From JBEHWX01 sp048498995 (GTDB taxonomy: Bacteria; Bacteroidota; Ignavibacteria; OLB7): a DNA stretch of 41,979 nt. The notes below the pieces were generated by a model. It ran no database searches. It saw only the letters and a program-made list of their open reading frames with translations, and had not been told where the DNA came from. The stretch lies in the NCBI GenBank assembly GCA_048498995.1, contig JBEHWX010000050.1, positions 1 to 41,979 of the forward strand, written 5' to 3'. A program made the translations under genes and the position numbers. This document shows, in pieces, positions 1 through 8,127 of the stretch. Within the stretch, counting starts at the first letter, position 1; each line of letters begins with the position of its first letter.

Positions 1-1406
1 AGCAGCTCGTAGACCGCCCCTGCGCCGGCGCGCATCGGGCGGTGGAAATCCACCCCCTGCGCCGCGCAGAGCAGCTCCACGCCGAGCACGGTCGCCAGGT
101 TCCGCACCACCTTCAATCCCTTGCGCGCGGCGATCGAGCCCATCGAGTTGTGATCCTCCTGGTTGGCCGAGGTCGGGATCGAATCCACCGAGGCCGGATG
201 CGCCAGCACCTTGTTCTCGCTCACGATCGAGGCGGCCGTGTACTGCGCGATCATGTAGCCGCTGTTGAGCCCGCCGTGGCGCGTGAGGAAGCGGGGAAGA
301 AACTTGCTGAGCGCCCCGTTGACCAGCCGCTCGGTGCGCCGCTCCGACACGTTGGCCAGCTCCGCGGCGGCGATCGCCAGAAAGTCGAGCGCCAGCGCCA
401 CCGGCTGTCCGTGGAAGTTCCCCCCCTCCAGATGCTCTCCCCCCTCGGCGAAGATCAGCGGGTTGTCGGTCGCCGAATTGATCTCCACGTCGAGCACCGA
501 CTCCACGTACGCGATCGCGTCGCGGCTGGCGCCGTGGATCTGCGGGATGCAGCGGAGCGAATACGCGTCCTGCACCCGGTCGTCGCCATGGCGGTGCGAC
601 TCGCGGATCTCGGAGCCGGCCATCAGATCCCGGAGGTTGGCGGCCACGTCTCGCTGTCCCCGGTGGGGACGCACCTCGTGCAGGCGAGGGTCGTAGGCAC
701 GGTCGGTCCCTTTCAGCGCCTCCACCGTCAGCGCGGCGATGGCGTCGGCGGTCCGGGCCAGCATCTTCGCCTCGTCCAGGGCCAGGCAGCCGAAGGCGGT
801 CATCATCTGGGTGCCGTTGATCAGCGCCAGCCCCTCCTTGGCCGCGAGGCGGAGCGGGGCGATCCCGTGCCGCTCCAGCTCCGGCCCGGCCGGCACCACC
901 TCCCGATCTTTCCAGACCCATCCTTCCCCCATCGCCGCCAGGACGATGTGGGAGAGCTGCACCAGATCCCCCGAGGAGCCGACCGATCCCTGGCTCGGCG
1001 CGGCCGGCACCACGTTCGCGTTGATCATCCGGACCAGCGTCTCGACCGTCTCGACGCGGATGCCCGAGAACCCCTTGGCCAGCGCATTGACGCGGAGGAT
1101 CATCATTGCGCGCATCACCGCCGGCTCGATCGGGTCGCCGGCGCCGACGGCGTGGCTCCGGATCAGGTTCTCCTGAAGGCGCTCCAGGTTCTCGCGGCTG
1201 ATCACCACGTTGGCGAACTCGCCGAAGCCGGTGGTAACGCCGTAGATCACCTCCCCCTTCTCCACCCATTCATCGATCACCGCGCGGGATGCCTGCATCC
1301 GGCCGATGGCCGCGGGAGCGAGTGAGACCTGAATGCGGGGATCGCGCGCGGCGCGCGCCACCTGGGAGATCGTGAGCGACTCGCCGTCGAGAAGGATCGG
1401 TTCCAT
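1..1406 (-). CDS. hutH: Histidine ammonia-lyase, 3' end cut by window edge
   Basis: Deaminates L-histidine to urocanate, the first step of histidine degradation, in the cytoplasm. 468 codons are visible of a family usually near 500, so only the C-terminus is missing. The translation has the MIO-lyase core: YGVTTGFG with the catalytic Tyr at residue 55, SHAVG, GSVGSSGDL (144-146 form the cyclising triad), LINGTQ, a QDAYSLRC stretch with the Gln/Tyr/Arg set, GNFHGQP and QEDHNSMG. The SH and QEDH motifs favour histidine over Phe/Tyr as substrate (family knowledge). The triad reads Ser-Ser-Gly rather than the usual Ala-Ser-Gly. The ATG at 1406 gives the normal N-terminus (MEPILLDGESLT), though no clear Shine-Dalgarno precedes it. 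It lies downstream of tpiA beyond a hairpin terminator, so it is probably a separate unit. No other hut gene is visible. Confidence 0.93.
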   Translation of the reverse strand, partial: MEPILLDGESLTISQVARAARDPRIQVSLAPAAIGRMQASRAVIDEWVEKGEVIYGVTTGFGEFANVVISRENLERLQENLIRSHAVGAGDPIEPAVMRAMMILRVNALAKGFSGIRVETVETLVRMINANVVPAAPSQGSVGSSGDLVQLSHIVLAAMGEGWVWKDREVVPAGPELERHGIAPLRLAAKEGLALINGTQMMTAFGCLALDEAKMLARTADAIAALTVEALKGTDRAYDPRLHEVRPHRGQRDVAANLRDLMAGSEIRESHRHGDDRVQDAYSLRCIPQIHGASRDAIAYVESVLDVEINSATDNPLIFAEGGEHLEGGNFHGQPVALALDFLAIAAAELANVSERRTERLVNGALSKFLPRFLTRHGGLNSGYMIAQYTAASIVSENKVLAHPASVDSIPTSANQEDHNSMGSIAARKGLKVVRNLATVLGVELLCAAQGVDFHRPMRAGAGAVYEL

Positions 1407-1510
1407 CGTCAAGGGAGGTTTTCAAGAGGTTGTTGCGCCGCGGGGCCGGCGGCACGGCTCCGGACTCGCTCCCGGACCGATGCGGCCGGAAGAAGCGCCG
1501 GAAAGGACGA

Positions 1511-1545
1511 ACATACGAAGGCCGCCGGAGAGCGCCCCGGCGGCC
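1511..1545 (-). terminator. Probable terminator after tpiA
   Basis: A perfect 9-bp inverted repeat (GGCCGCCGG at 1520-1528, CCGGCGGCC at 1537-1545, 8-nt loop) lies about 60 bp past the tpiA stop. On the minus strand it is followed by TTCGTATGTTCG, a weak T-rich tail. It separates tpiA from hutH. The remaining spacer (1407-1510) shows nothing recognisable. Confidence 0.6.
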
Positions 1546-1607
1546 TACCGACAGTTACGGATGCGGCGCCCGACGGACGTGGCGCGCGCGAGCATCGAGG
1601 CTCCGAC

Positions 1608-2372
<765 letters not shown>

Positions 2373-2405
2373 GGCTCTGGTCTCCGAGGAATGTTGACTG
2401 TTGTT

Positions 2406-2426
2406 CGGTCCCCCATTCCGGGACCG
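2406..2426 (-). other. Intercistronic hairpin between lptC and tpiA
   Basis: A perfect 7-bp inverted repeat (CGGTCCC at 2406-2412, GGGACCG at 2420-2426) sits in the 66-bp gap. On the minus strand it is followed by AACAACAG, so it does not look like a terminator. It could be an mRNA processing or stability element, or chance in GC-rich DNA. Confidence 0.3.
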
Positions 2427-2438
2427 GGGCGAAGCGCG

Positions 2439-2993
2439 TCACTCGGTGGAGATGGTCCGGCCGGAGGCGCTGTAGATCTTGTAGTGTGTCAGCGACTCGT
2501 CGCTCTCGAAGCCGCTTCCCCGCAGGGTCCGTCCGCGCAGCGTGTCGACGATCGTGGTCGAGGCGTCGGAGTGGAGCAGGCGCTTGGCGCTGTCGTAGTA
2601 GATGCGGTCGGTGTCGACCGTGGTCTTGTTCCGGGCGCTGACCACGTGCACCGCGCCGAAGGCCACCATGTCGCCGGTGCGGTCGTCGACGCGGGCGCTG
2701 TCGGCCACGAGGGTCGCGTTGAGGGAGCCGTCGTGGGCGTAGAACTCCACAAAGAGGCTGCTGTCCAGAAGGGTCTGCATCCGGCTGGTGTACTTCCGTA
2801 CATGCCCGACGCGGAGGCGCGCCTTGACCCAGTTGGAGTCGGTGAAGATGAGCGTCGTGCGGTTGCTCTCCTCGTCCGGCGCGTCGGCGGCGATCCGGGC
2901 GCGGTTCGGCGGCGGAGCTTCCTCCTGGCAGGCGCCCAGCGCCAGCACGAGGAGGGCGAGGGCCACGGGGATGATCGGAGTCGTGCGTCTCAC
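2439..2993 (-). CDS. lptC: LptC-like LPS export lipoprotein
   Basis: 184 aa. The N-terminus is a lipoprotein signal (hydrophobic stretch ending LALGAC, lipidated Cys at about residue 22), followed by a polar linker and an LptC/OstA-like beta-jellyroll region. Motifs such as the LVADSARVDDRTGDM stretch and IYYDSAKRLLHS are typical of LptC-family proteins of the FCB group, which hand LPS from LptB2FG to LptA across the periplasm (family knowledge). The start is a GTG at 2993 that overlaps the kdsD stop as GTGA, indicating translational coupling. Sitting between the KDO gene kdsD and tpiA, it supports an LPS-assembly role. E. coli LptC is membrane-anchored; the lipoprotein form is common in this phylum. 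The family assignment rests on pattern and context. Confidence 0.75.
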   Translation of the reverse strand: MRRTTPIIPVALALLVLALGACQEEAPPPNRARIAADAPDEESNRTTLIFTDSNWVKARLRVGHVRKYTSRMQTLLDSSLFVEFYAHDGSLNATLVADSARVDDRTGDMVAFGAVHVVSARNKTTVDTDRIYYDSAKRLLHSDASTTIVDTLRGRTLRGSGFESDESLTHYKIYSASGRTISTE

Positions 2994-3964
2994 GATTTCA
3001 GTCCCGCCTCGATCAGGTCGTGCATGTGGACGATCCCGAGCAGCCGTCCGCGGGCGTCGACCACCGGCAGGTGCATCCGCTTCTTCTCCTCCAGGAGCAC
3101 GAGCGCGGCCGAGCCGAGCATGTCGGCCGGGACGGTCATGGGGTCGGCGGTCATCATCTGGCGCGCGGTGAGCTCGATCGGATTCCGCCCCCGTTCCAGG
3201 AGGCGGCGGAGATCGCCGTCGGTGATGATGCCGAGCAGCTTCCGGCCGGAGACCACGAGCGTGGCGCCGAGCCGCTTCTGGCTCATCTCGAGCACCACCT
3301 GATTGAACCCGGCTTCCGGCGGCACGACCGGCATCTTCTCCCCCATCTTCATGATATCCTCCAGGCGGAGAAGCAGCCGCCGGCCGATGGCGCCTCCGGG
3401 ATGTGTGGCCGCGAAATCGTCCCGCGTGAATCCCTTCTGTTCGTAGAGCACCACCGCCAGCGCGTCCCCCATCGCCAGCATCGCGGTGGTGGAGGCGGTC
3501 GGGGCAAGGTCGAACGGGCAGGCCTCGCGGTCCACGGAGCAGTCGAGCACCACGTTGGCCGCGCGCGAAAGGCGGCTGGCGGCGTTGCCGGTGAGGGCGA
3601 TGATCTTCACCCCCATCTTCCGGAGAATCGGCAGCAGTTGCGCAAGCTCCGGCGTGTCGCCGCTCTTGGAGAGGATCACGATCACGTCGGCCGGCGTCAC
3701 CATGCCGAGATCGCCATGGAGGGCATCGCTCGGATGGAGATAGAACGCGGGAGTGCCGGTGCTGTTGAGCGTGGCGGTGATCTTCTGGGCGATGTTCCCC
3801 GACTTGCCGACGCCGGTGAGAATCACCTTCCCCTTGCAGCGGATCAGCAGGCGGACGGCGCGCTCGAACGAGGCGTCCAGCCGTCCCTCGAGCGCCTCGA
3901 CGGCGGCCCGCTCGATGGCGAGGATCTCCCGACCCCGCGCCACCAGATCGACGCGCCCGGCCAT
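2990..3964 (-). CDS. kdsD: Arabinose-5-phosphate isomerase (KDO pathway)
   Basis: Converts D-ribulose 5-phosphate to D-arabinose 5-phosphate, the first committed step to KDO. 324 aa, the family's normal size. The N-terminal SIS domain (about residues 35-180) contains GVGKSGNIAQK, STGTPAFYLHPSDALHGDLGM and APTASTTAMLAMGDALA. It is followed by GFTRDDFAATHPGGAIGRRLL and two CBS domains (about 205-324, with DIMKMGEKMPVV and MMTADPMTVPADM). These are the KdsD/KpsF/GutQ signatures. The ATG at 3964 has a strong AGGAGGG about 9 nt upstream. It lies between kdsA and lptC, so KDO synthesis and LPS export genes are co-transcribed. Confidence 0.95.
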   Translation of the reverse strand: MAGRVDLVARGREILAIERAAVEALEGRLDASFERAVRLLIRCKGKVILTGVGKSGNIAQKITATLNSTGTPAFYLHPSDALHGDLGMVTPADVIVILSKSGDTPELAQLLPILRKMGVKIIALTGNAASRLSRAANVVLDCSVDREACPFDLAPTASTTAMLAMGDALAVVLYEQKGFTRDDFAATHPGGAIGRRLLLRLEDIMKMGEKMPVVPPEAGFNQVVLEMSQKRLGATLVVSGRKLLGIITDGDLRRLLERGRNPIELTARQMMTADPMTVPADMLGSAALVLLEEKKRMHLPVVDARGRLLGIVHMHDLIEAGLKS

Positions 3965-4128
3965 CAGCGTATCCCTCCTGACCGGGATGCGGTCACCGCG
4001 CGGCCTGGCCGAGCGGAAGCGCGCGGCGCAAGGAAGCGACGGCGCTCCGCGGCGTGGAGATATCGCATCGTAGAGCCGCGCGACGCGGAACTATTCATCA
4101 TGGGTCCGATCGGCATGGCGTCGCTCAT
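3964..4128 (-). CDS. Possible 54-aa ORF between kdsA and kdsD
   Basis: This ORF fills the otherwise empty 160-bp gap in the kdsA-kdsD unit. Its ATG (4128-4126) overlaps the kdsA stop as ATGA, and its TGA (3966-3964) overlaps the kdsD start as TGATG. A GAGGA lies about 7 nt before the ATG. The product begins MSDAMPIGPMMNSSASRG and is rich in Arg, Ala and Ser, with no motif I recognise. The double coupling argues for translation. The composition, typical of non-coding GC-rich DNA, and the strong independent ribosome site of kdsD argue against it. It may serve only to carry ribosomes across the gap. Confidence 0.3.
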   Translation of the reverse strand: MSDAMPIGPMMNSSASRGSTMRYLHAAERRRFLAPRASARPGRAVTASRSGGIR

Positions 4129-4931
4129 CGCAGATCCTCGAGACGCTGATGGACGGCCAGGCATTGCTCGACAAAGCGCGCGGCATCCTGGAGCGGAAGC
4201 TGCGTGGCGGCGTCCGAGAGGGCGCGCGACGGATCGGGATGGGTCTCGAAAAAGACGCCGTTGACCCCCACGGCCACCGCGGCGCGCGCCATCGGCATCA
4301 CGAACTCACGCTGCCCGCCGGAGGTGGCCGAGGCGCTCGGGAGCTGGAGCGAATGGGTGGCGTCGTAGATCACCGGGACTCCGCTTGAGCGCATGATCAC
4401 CAGCCCGCGCATATCCACCACCAGGTTGTGGTAGCCGAAGGTGGTGCCCCTCTCGCAGAGCATCACGGCGTTGCCGCCGACGGCCCGCGCCTTCTCGATG
4501 GCGTGCGCCATATCCTCGGGGGCGGCGAACTGCCCCTTCTTGATGTTGATCGCCTTGCCGGTGACGGCGGCCGCCTCGATCAGCTCCGTCTGGCGGCAGA
4601 GGAACGCCGGAATCTGAAGCACGTCGACGTAGGCGGCGGCAAGTGCGGCATCGTCCGGAACGTGGATGTCGGTGAGGGTGGGAAGGCCGAGGGCCTGGCC
4701 GGTGGCGGCAAGGATCTCGAGGGCGCGCTCCTCGCCGATCGTGGAGAATGAGACGCCGCTGGTCCGGTTGGCCTTCTTGAAGGAGCCTTTCAGGACGATG
4801 GGGACGCCGTGCCTGGCCGAGAGCTCGGCAAGGTGACCGGCGGTCTGTTGGAGCATCTCCTTCCCCTCGACGAGGCAGGGGCCGGCGATGAAGAAGAACT
4901 GGGTGCGTGGATCGAACGAGCCGATATGCAT
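4125..4931 (-). CDS. kdsA: KDO-8-phosphate synthase
   Basis: Condenses phosphoenolpyruvate with arabinose 5-phosphate to KDO 8-phosphate, directly after the KdsD step. The ATG at 4931 gives 268 aa (MHIGSFDPRTQFFFIAGP), matching the family's 270-285; a longer in-frame extension to 5225 has no family similarity and was rejected. Motifs: IAGPCLVEGKEML, GSFKKANRTS, the TDIHVPDDA stretch, LQIPAFLCRQTELIEAA, NIKKGQFAAPEDM, CERGTTFGYHNLVVDMR, DATHSLQLP, and the FFETHPDPSRALSDAATQLPL region. The AFLCRQTELI Cys together with later His, Glu and Asp residues fits the metal-dependent class (inference). First gene of the KDO/LPS unit. TATATTG on the minus strand at 4967-4961 is a possible -10. Confidence 0.95.
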   Translation of the reverse strand: MHIGSFDPRTQFFFIAGPCLVEGKEMLQQTAGHLAELSARHGVPIVLKGSFKKANRTSGVSFSTIGEERALEILAATGQALGLPTLTDIHVPDDAALAAAYVDVLQIPAFLCRQTELIEAAAVTGKAINIKKGQFAAPEDMAHAIEKARAVGGNAVMLCERGTTFGYHNLVVDMRGLVIMRSSGVPVIYDATHSLQLPSASATSGGQREFVMPMARAAVAVGVNGVFFETHPDPSRALSDAATQLPLQDAARFVEQCLAVHQRLEDLR

Positions 4932-5079
4932 GCTGACGGACCGAAATGAGAAAGGATGCTCAATATACGACGAAGCCCGGGGCCGATGGTGGAGGGGGTG
5001 GCCGGGGGGGGCATCGTCCGGGACGAAGGCGGGAAGGATATCCGGTTGGGAGCCGGGGGAACCATCCCGCGCCGGCGCG

Positions 5080-5119
5080 GAAACGACGAAGGTCCTCCCC
5101 GGCAGCCGGGGAAGACCTT
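5080..5119 (-). terminator. Terminator of the outer-membrane protein gene
   Basis: A 14-bp inverted repeat (AAGGTCCTCCCCGG at 5089-5102, CCGGGGAAGACCTT at 5106-5119, 3-nt loop) with one G-U pair lies about 27 bp past the stop of the 5146-6600 gene. On the minus strand the tail is CGTCGTTTCC, a short T-rich run. The rest of the spacer to kdsA (4932-5079) holds only an unusually G-rich stretch (4991-5010) and the possible kdsA -10. Confidence 0.8.
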
Positions 5120-5145
5120 CGAACTGAAGCGCATTGCGATCGGGA

Positions 5146-6600
5146 TCAGCGGCCGCGCTCGCCGGTGGCCGGGACCAGCGGGTCGGTGCCGCGCTGAACC
5201 TCGTCACCGTCGGAGATGCCGTCACCGTCGGTATCCGCGCGGAGCGGGTCGGTGCGGCGGCCCTGGGTCAGGATCTCCTGGCCGTCGGTCAGACCGTCGC
5301 CGTCGGAGTCGGGCGAGAGCGGGTTGGTCTTGTAGGTGAAGATCTCCAGGCCATCGCTCAGGCCGTCACCATCGGCATCCGGGTTGTTCGGATCGGTATG
5401 CGTGACGTTGCGCTCGGCGCTGTCCGGGATGCCGTCGCCATCGGCGTCGGCCTCGGGGCTGAAGATCTGGTCACCGACCTCGAAGCGGGTGTAGCTCGGC
5501 TCGAGGGGGGGCGCGTAGCGGACGGCCAGGAAGAACTCCGGGCGATTCGGGCCACGCGACTCGCGGTCCCAGGTATGCTCGAGGTACTTGGCGCCGACCT
5601 CGAAATCGAAGTCCCGCAGGCTGCGGACGATCAGACCGAGGTTGATATCCTCGCCGGCGACGTCGAGCTGACCAACAAGATCGTTGTAGCGATAGCGCAG
5701 GACGAGCATCGGGTTGAGGCCGGCCGGCACGAGCTTTCCGGTTTCCTGATCGGTGTAGCTGAACACGTTCAGGTACTTCGAGATCGGTCCGGAGCCGGCG
5801 TACTTACCGGTGCCGAGTCCGATGCCGGCGGTGAAGCCGTTACGGGTCGAGTAGCGGACCGGCATGGCCACCGGCATATCCGACGGCGGCAGGGCGCCAC
5901 GGACATACGTGTTGGTGTCGAGCGCGCCGGTGCGGTAGTTGTTCGTGTCGACGCGGCCGCGGCCGGAGTAGTTCGTGTCGATGCGCGAGCGCACCGCCGA
6001 GATACGGCTGACGCGATCCGGGTCCATGGTCGGATAGGCCTGGCGCATCAGCTCCTGCTGCTGCGTCGGATCCATCTCGCTGCCGAACCAGTAGGTGACC
6101 ATCGCCGAGAAGGAGTTGGCCGGGTCGAAGACCGAATTATCCGGCTGGAGCAGCAGGGTCGGATCGAAATCCTTGCTGCTGGCGAAGAGCCCTTCCCACG
6201 CCACCGAGCCGCTCCAACGGGAGCTGTCCCCACCGAAATCTCCGTTGCCGAAGATCGGGTTCCACTGGATGAACGGGGCGATGGCGCCGAACTTCTCGAT
6301 GCCATTGAGCGCGATGCCGCCACGGAGCTGCCAGTAATCGAACGACACGCCGAACTGAACGTCCATGCCGGTGCCGTCCCAGGGAACGTTCTTCCGGGCC
6401 GTGACGGGATCGAGCTCACTCTTGAGCGGTCCGAGCATATTGCCCGAGACGAGGATCTTGCCGGACTCGATGCGCTCGAACGGCTTGCGGAGCTCCAGCA
6501 CCTGCGCGGTAAGGGCAGTCGTGCCGAGAAGCATCCCCTGCAGGGCCAACGCGCCCAGGCAGGCTTTTCCGACGGATGTATGTCGGAGAAACGAACTCAT
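5146..6600 (-). CDS. Outer-membrane beta-barrel-like protein with calcium-type DxDxDG repeats
   Basis: 484 aa from the ATG at 6600, chosen because GGGGGAA lies about 7 nt upstream and a signal peptide (cleavage after TTALTAQ, near residue 33) begins there. The middle (about 40-370) is rich in alternating aromatic strands (FGVSFDYWQLRGGIALNG, FFLAVRYAPP), as in an outer-membrane barrel. Residues about 390-480 hold four thrombospondin type-3-like units, DADGDGIPD, DADGDGLSD, DSDGDGLTD and DTDGDGISD, separated by TDP/TNP turns, expected to bind calcium. Proteins of this layout in the phylum often continue into a peptidoglycan-binding OmpA domain. Here the chain stops soon after the fourth repeat (PATGERGR) with a good terminator behind it, so that domain is absent. 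Function unknown, probably structural. Confidence 0.7.
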   Translation of the reverse strand: MSSFLRHTSVGKACLGALALQGMLLGTTALTAQVLELRKPFERIESGKILVSGNMLGPLKSELDPVTARKNVPWDGTGMDVQFGVSFDYWQLRGGIALNGIEKFGAIAPFIQWNPIFGNGDFGGDSSRWSGSVAWEGLFASSKDFDPTLLLQPDNSVFDPANSFSAMVTYWFGSEMDPTQQQELMRQAYPTMDPDRVSRISAVRSRIDTNYSGRGRVDTNNYRTGALDTNTYVRGALPPSDMPVAMPVRYSTRNGFTAGIGLGTGKYAGSGPISKYLNVFSYTDQETGKLVPAGLNPMLVLRYRYNDLVGQLDVAGEDINLGLIVRSLRDFDFEVGAKYLEHTWDRESRGPNRPEFFLAVRYAPPLEPSYTRFEVGDQIFSPEADADGDGIPDSAERNVTHTDPNNPDADGDGLSDGLEIFTYKTNPLSPDSDGDGLTDGQEILTQGRRTDPLRADTDGDGISDGDEVQRGTDPLVPATGERGR

Positions 6601-6798
6601 GATATTTCCCCCAGAGTGATTCTGTCTTCTTCGTCGTAACGGACTACGTGTCAGAGACATGTCGAAGGAGCAACGGGCGCCAACATAACGAAATCCGAAA
6701 GAACAACAGCACATCCATCGTGCATGTAATTCCCTCTCATCGCGATATGTCTTCCGAGGCTCTCCCGGCCGGCCGATGCTCCCCTGTCGGGAAGGGAT

Positions 6799-6837
6799 CC
6801 GTCGTCGGAACCCGTCGTCGGAACCCGTCATCGGAGG
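6799..6837. repeat. 13-bp tandem repeat, three copies
   Basis: CCGTCGTCGGAAC occurs twice exactly (6799-6811, 6812-6824), then once with changes (CCGTCATCGGAGG, 6825-6837). It lies in the 410-bp gene-free interval 6601-7010 upstream of the outer-membrane protein gene. Confidence 0.8.
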
Positions 6838-6850
6838 CCCGTGGTCCGAA

Positions 6851-6960
6851 GCCCGGCGATGGAGCGTGCCGGGCATGCTCATCCGATACATGTCACCGAG
6901 CGGATCGACGGTAGTGGCCGTGCGCCGCAAACGGCGCGCCCGATCCGGTAGTGTGCTCGG
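6851..6960. other. Nested inverted repeats in a 410-bp gene-free interval
   Basis: Two structures follow the 13-bp repeats. The first is GCCCGGC/GCCGGGC (6851-6857 with 6868-6874). The second is a compound stem: CCGAGC/GCTCGG (6896-6901 with 6955-6960), then GGATCG/CGATCC (6902-6907 with 6941-6946), capped by GCGCCG-CAAA-CGGCGC (6922-6937). The interval separates smg from the outer-membrane gene. The element could be a long structured 5' leader of the latter, a terminator region of smg, or a small RNA. No U-tract adjoins it. No protein-coding signal was found in 6601-7010. Confidence 0.4.
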
Positions 6961-7010
6961 CGTATCCACCCGCCGGGCACCGCCGTTGGGCGGCGCTCGG
7001 TGGGCGACGC

Positions 7011-7460
7011 TCAGTGGACGGTGTCGTGCGAATTCAACATCAGTCGGCTGCCTCCGAACTCCATGTCGGAGGATTCGGCCAGCAGGGTGCCGATCAGGGC
7101 CTTGACGTCGGCGATCGAAAGAGCGCGGAGTCCGGTGACCTGCGCGCGATTGAGGATGGTCTCGAACTGCGTTTCGTTCATCAGCCCGATCTCCCGAAGC
7201 TGCAGCATGTAGCCGTATGCCTCGGGCTGGAACAGAAGCCGCTCGGATTCGTGAAGGATGCGAAAGCCGTGGCGATCCTCGCCGGAGCGATCCGGGCTCG
7301 AAAACACCGCGTGATCGACCAGCCAGCAGCAGGCCGCGCCGATCTCGGCATCGGTGTATCCGTCGGCCGAGAGCCGGTTGACATCCACGAATTCGATGGG
7401 GGTATCGTGCTGAACCTGGTTGACGAGGTAAAGAATGATCTCGATAATCCTCTCGTTCAT
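7011..7460 (-). CDS. smg: Smg family protein (DUF494)
   Basis: 149 aa from the ATG at 7460. The N-terminus MNERIIEIILYLVNQV, the central ADGYTDAEIGAACCWLVDH and the C-terminal MNETQFETILNRAQVTGLRALSIADVK-type region match the Smg/DUF494 family (E. coli Smg is 157 aa). Its molecular role is not established in general. In E. coli it lies near dprA and topA, which are absent here. The frame stays open upstream to 7664, but that extension (MTAVCLGSIF...) is unlike the family and overlaps the promoter candidate. No strong Shine-Dalgarno is visible before 7460. Confidence 0.85.
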   Translation of the reverse strand: MNERIIEIILYLVNQVQHDTPIEFVDVNRLSADGYTDAEIGAACCWLVDHAVFSSPDRSGEDRHGFRILHESERLLFQPEAYGYMLQLREIGLMNETQFETILNRAQVTGLRALSIADVKALIGTLLAESSDMEFGGSRLMLNSHDTVH

Positions 7461-7635
7461 TAGCTGGTACTCAGATGTTGAAACGGCCGGTCGCGGGCGA
7501 CAACGGCCGAAGGAGTTCCGATCGCTTCGGCTACCCTTTGTGCTCTGAGCTCCCCGCCGACAGGCGCCGAGGACGGGGCCCCGCTCCGGCAGGGCAGACG
7601 CCGGAGATCCTGGGGGTTCTGCAAAGAACGGGGCG

Positions 7636-7664
7636 AAGATAGAGCCTAGGCACACGGCAGTCAA
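7636..7664 (-). promoter_or_regulatory. Sigma70-like promoter candidate for smg
   Basis: On the minus strand TTGACT (7664-7659) is followed after 17 nt by TATCTT (7641-7636). The match to TTGACA is 5/6 and to TATAAT 4/6, with ideal spacing. Transcription would start near 7629, leaving a GC-rich leader of about 170 nt before the smg ATG. Confidence 0.5.
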
Positions 7665-7682
7665 CGCCCAGGCGTATCCAAT

Positions 7683-8111
7683 TCAGGATCGTGGTTGTAC
7701 CAAATATGTATCCTCCAGACGCCGCATTCCCTCCCGCTGCTCGGCCGTGGCGTCGTCGTGCCCGGCCAGGTGGAGGGTGCCGTGGATGGCAAGCCGGCGA
7801 AGCTCCTCGTACAGCCCCACCTTGGCCTCGGCCGCCTGCTCGCGCGCCCGGTCCACGCTGATGTAGATCTCCCCCTCCAGCGGCTCCTCCTCCAGCGGAA
7901 AGGTGATCACGTCGGTCAGATAATCGTGCTCCAGGAATTTCCGGTTCATCTCCAGCAGCTCCTCGTCGCTGACCAGGACCACGTTGATGACCGCTCCGCT
8001 GATCCGCTCCCCCTTCAGGGCACGACGGACCGATTCGGCGATCGGCTCGCGCCGCAGACGGGTCCGCGGGTGGGCGTTGATCACCGTGATCTGCTGTTCG
8101 GTGTTGCTCAT
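7683..8111 (-). CDS. ybeY: Endoribonuclease YbeY (16S rRNA maturation)
   Basis: Metal-dependent RNase of ribosome maturation and quality control. 142 aa from the ATG at 8111 (MSNTEQQITVIN); an in-frame extension upstream overlaps the preceding gene and is not family-like. Motifs: VVLVSDEELLEMNRKFLEHDYLTDVITFP, then EGEIYISVDRAREQA, and the zinc site HGTLHLAGHDD. In E. coli-type YbeY the site is HxxxHxxxxxH; here the third ligand position is Asp, as I recall for Bacteroidota/Chlorobiota members (LCGYKDK type). It follows the unknown gene 8128-8535 by 16 bp, so the two are probably co-transcribed. Confidence 0.93.
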   Translation of the reverse strand: MSNTEQQITVINAHPRTRLRREPIAESVRRALKGERISGAVINVVLVSDEELLEMNRKFLEHDYLTDVITFPLEEEPLEGEIYISVDRAREQAAEAKVGLYEELRRLAIHGTLHLAGHDDATAEQREGMRRLEDTYLVQPRS

Positions 8112-8127
8112 CGGAATGAAGGAAGGC

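Noticed and set aside
42..1325. Long plus-strand frame opposite hutH (427 codons)
   Set aside because: Shadow of the lyase gene; the minus strand carries the full motif set and the plus product is His/Arg-rich nonsense.
4991..5025. G-run cluster on the plus strand upstream of kdsA as a quadruplex
   Set aside because: Runs are uneven, one spacer exceeds 7 nt, and no repeat or conservation supports it.
4932..5225. N-terminal extension of kdsA
   Set aside because: Would make the enzyme about 100 residues too long, with no family similarity, and crosses the spacer.
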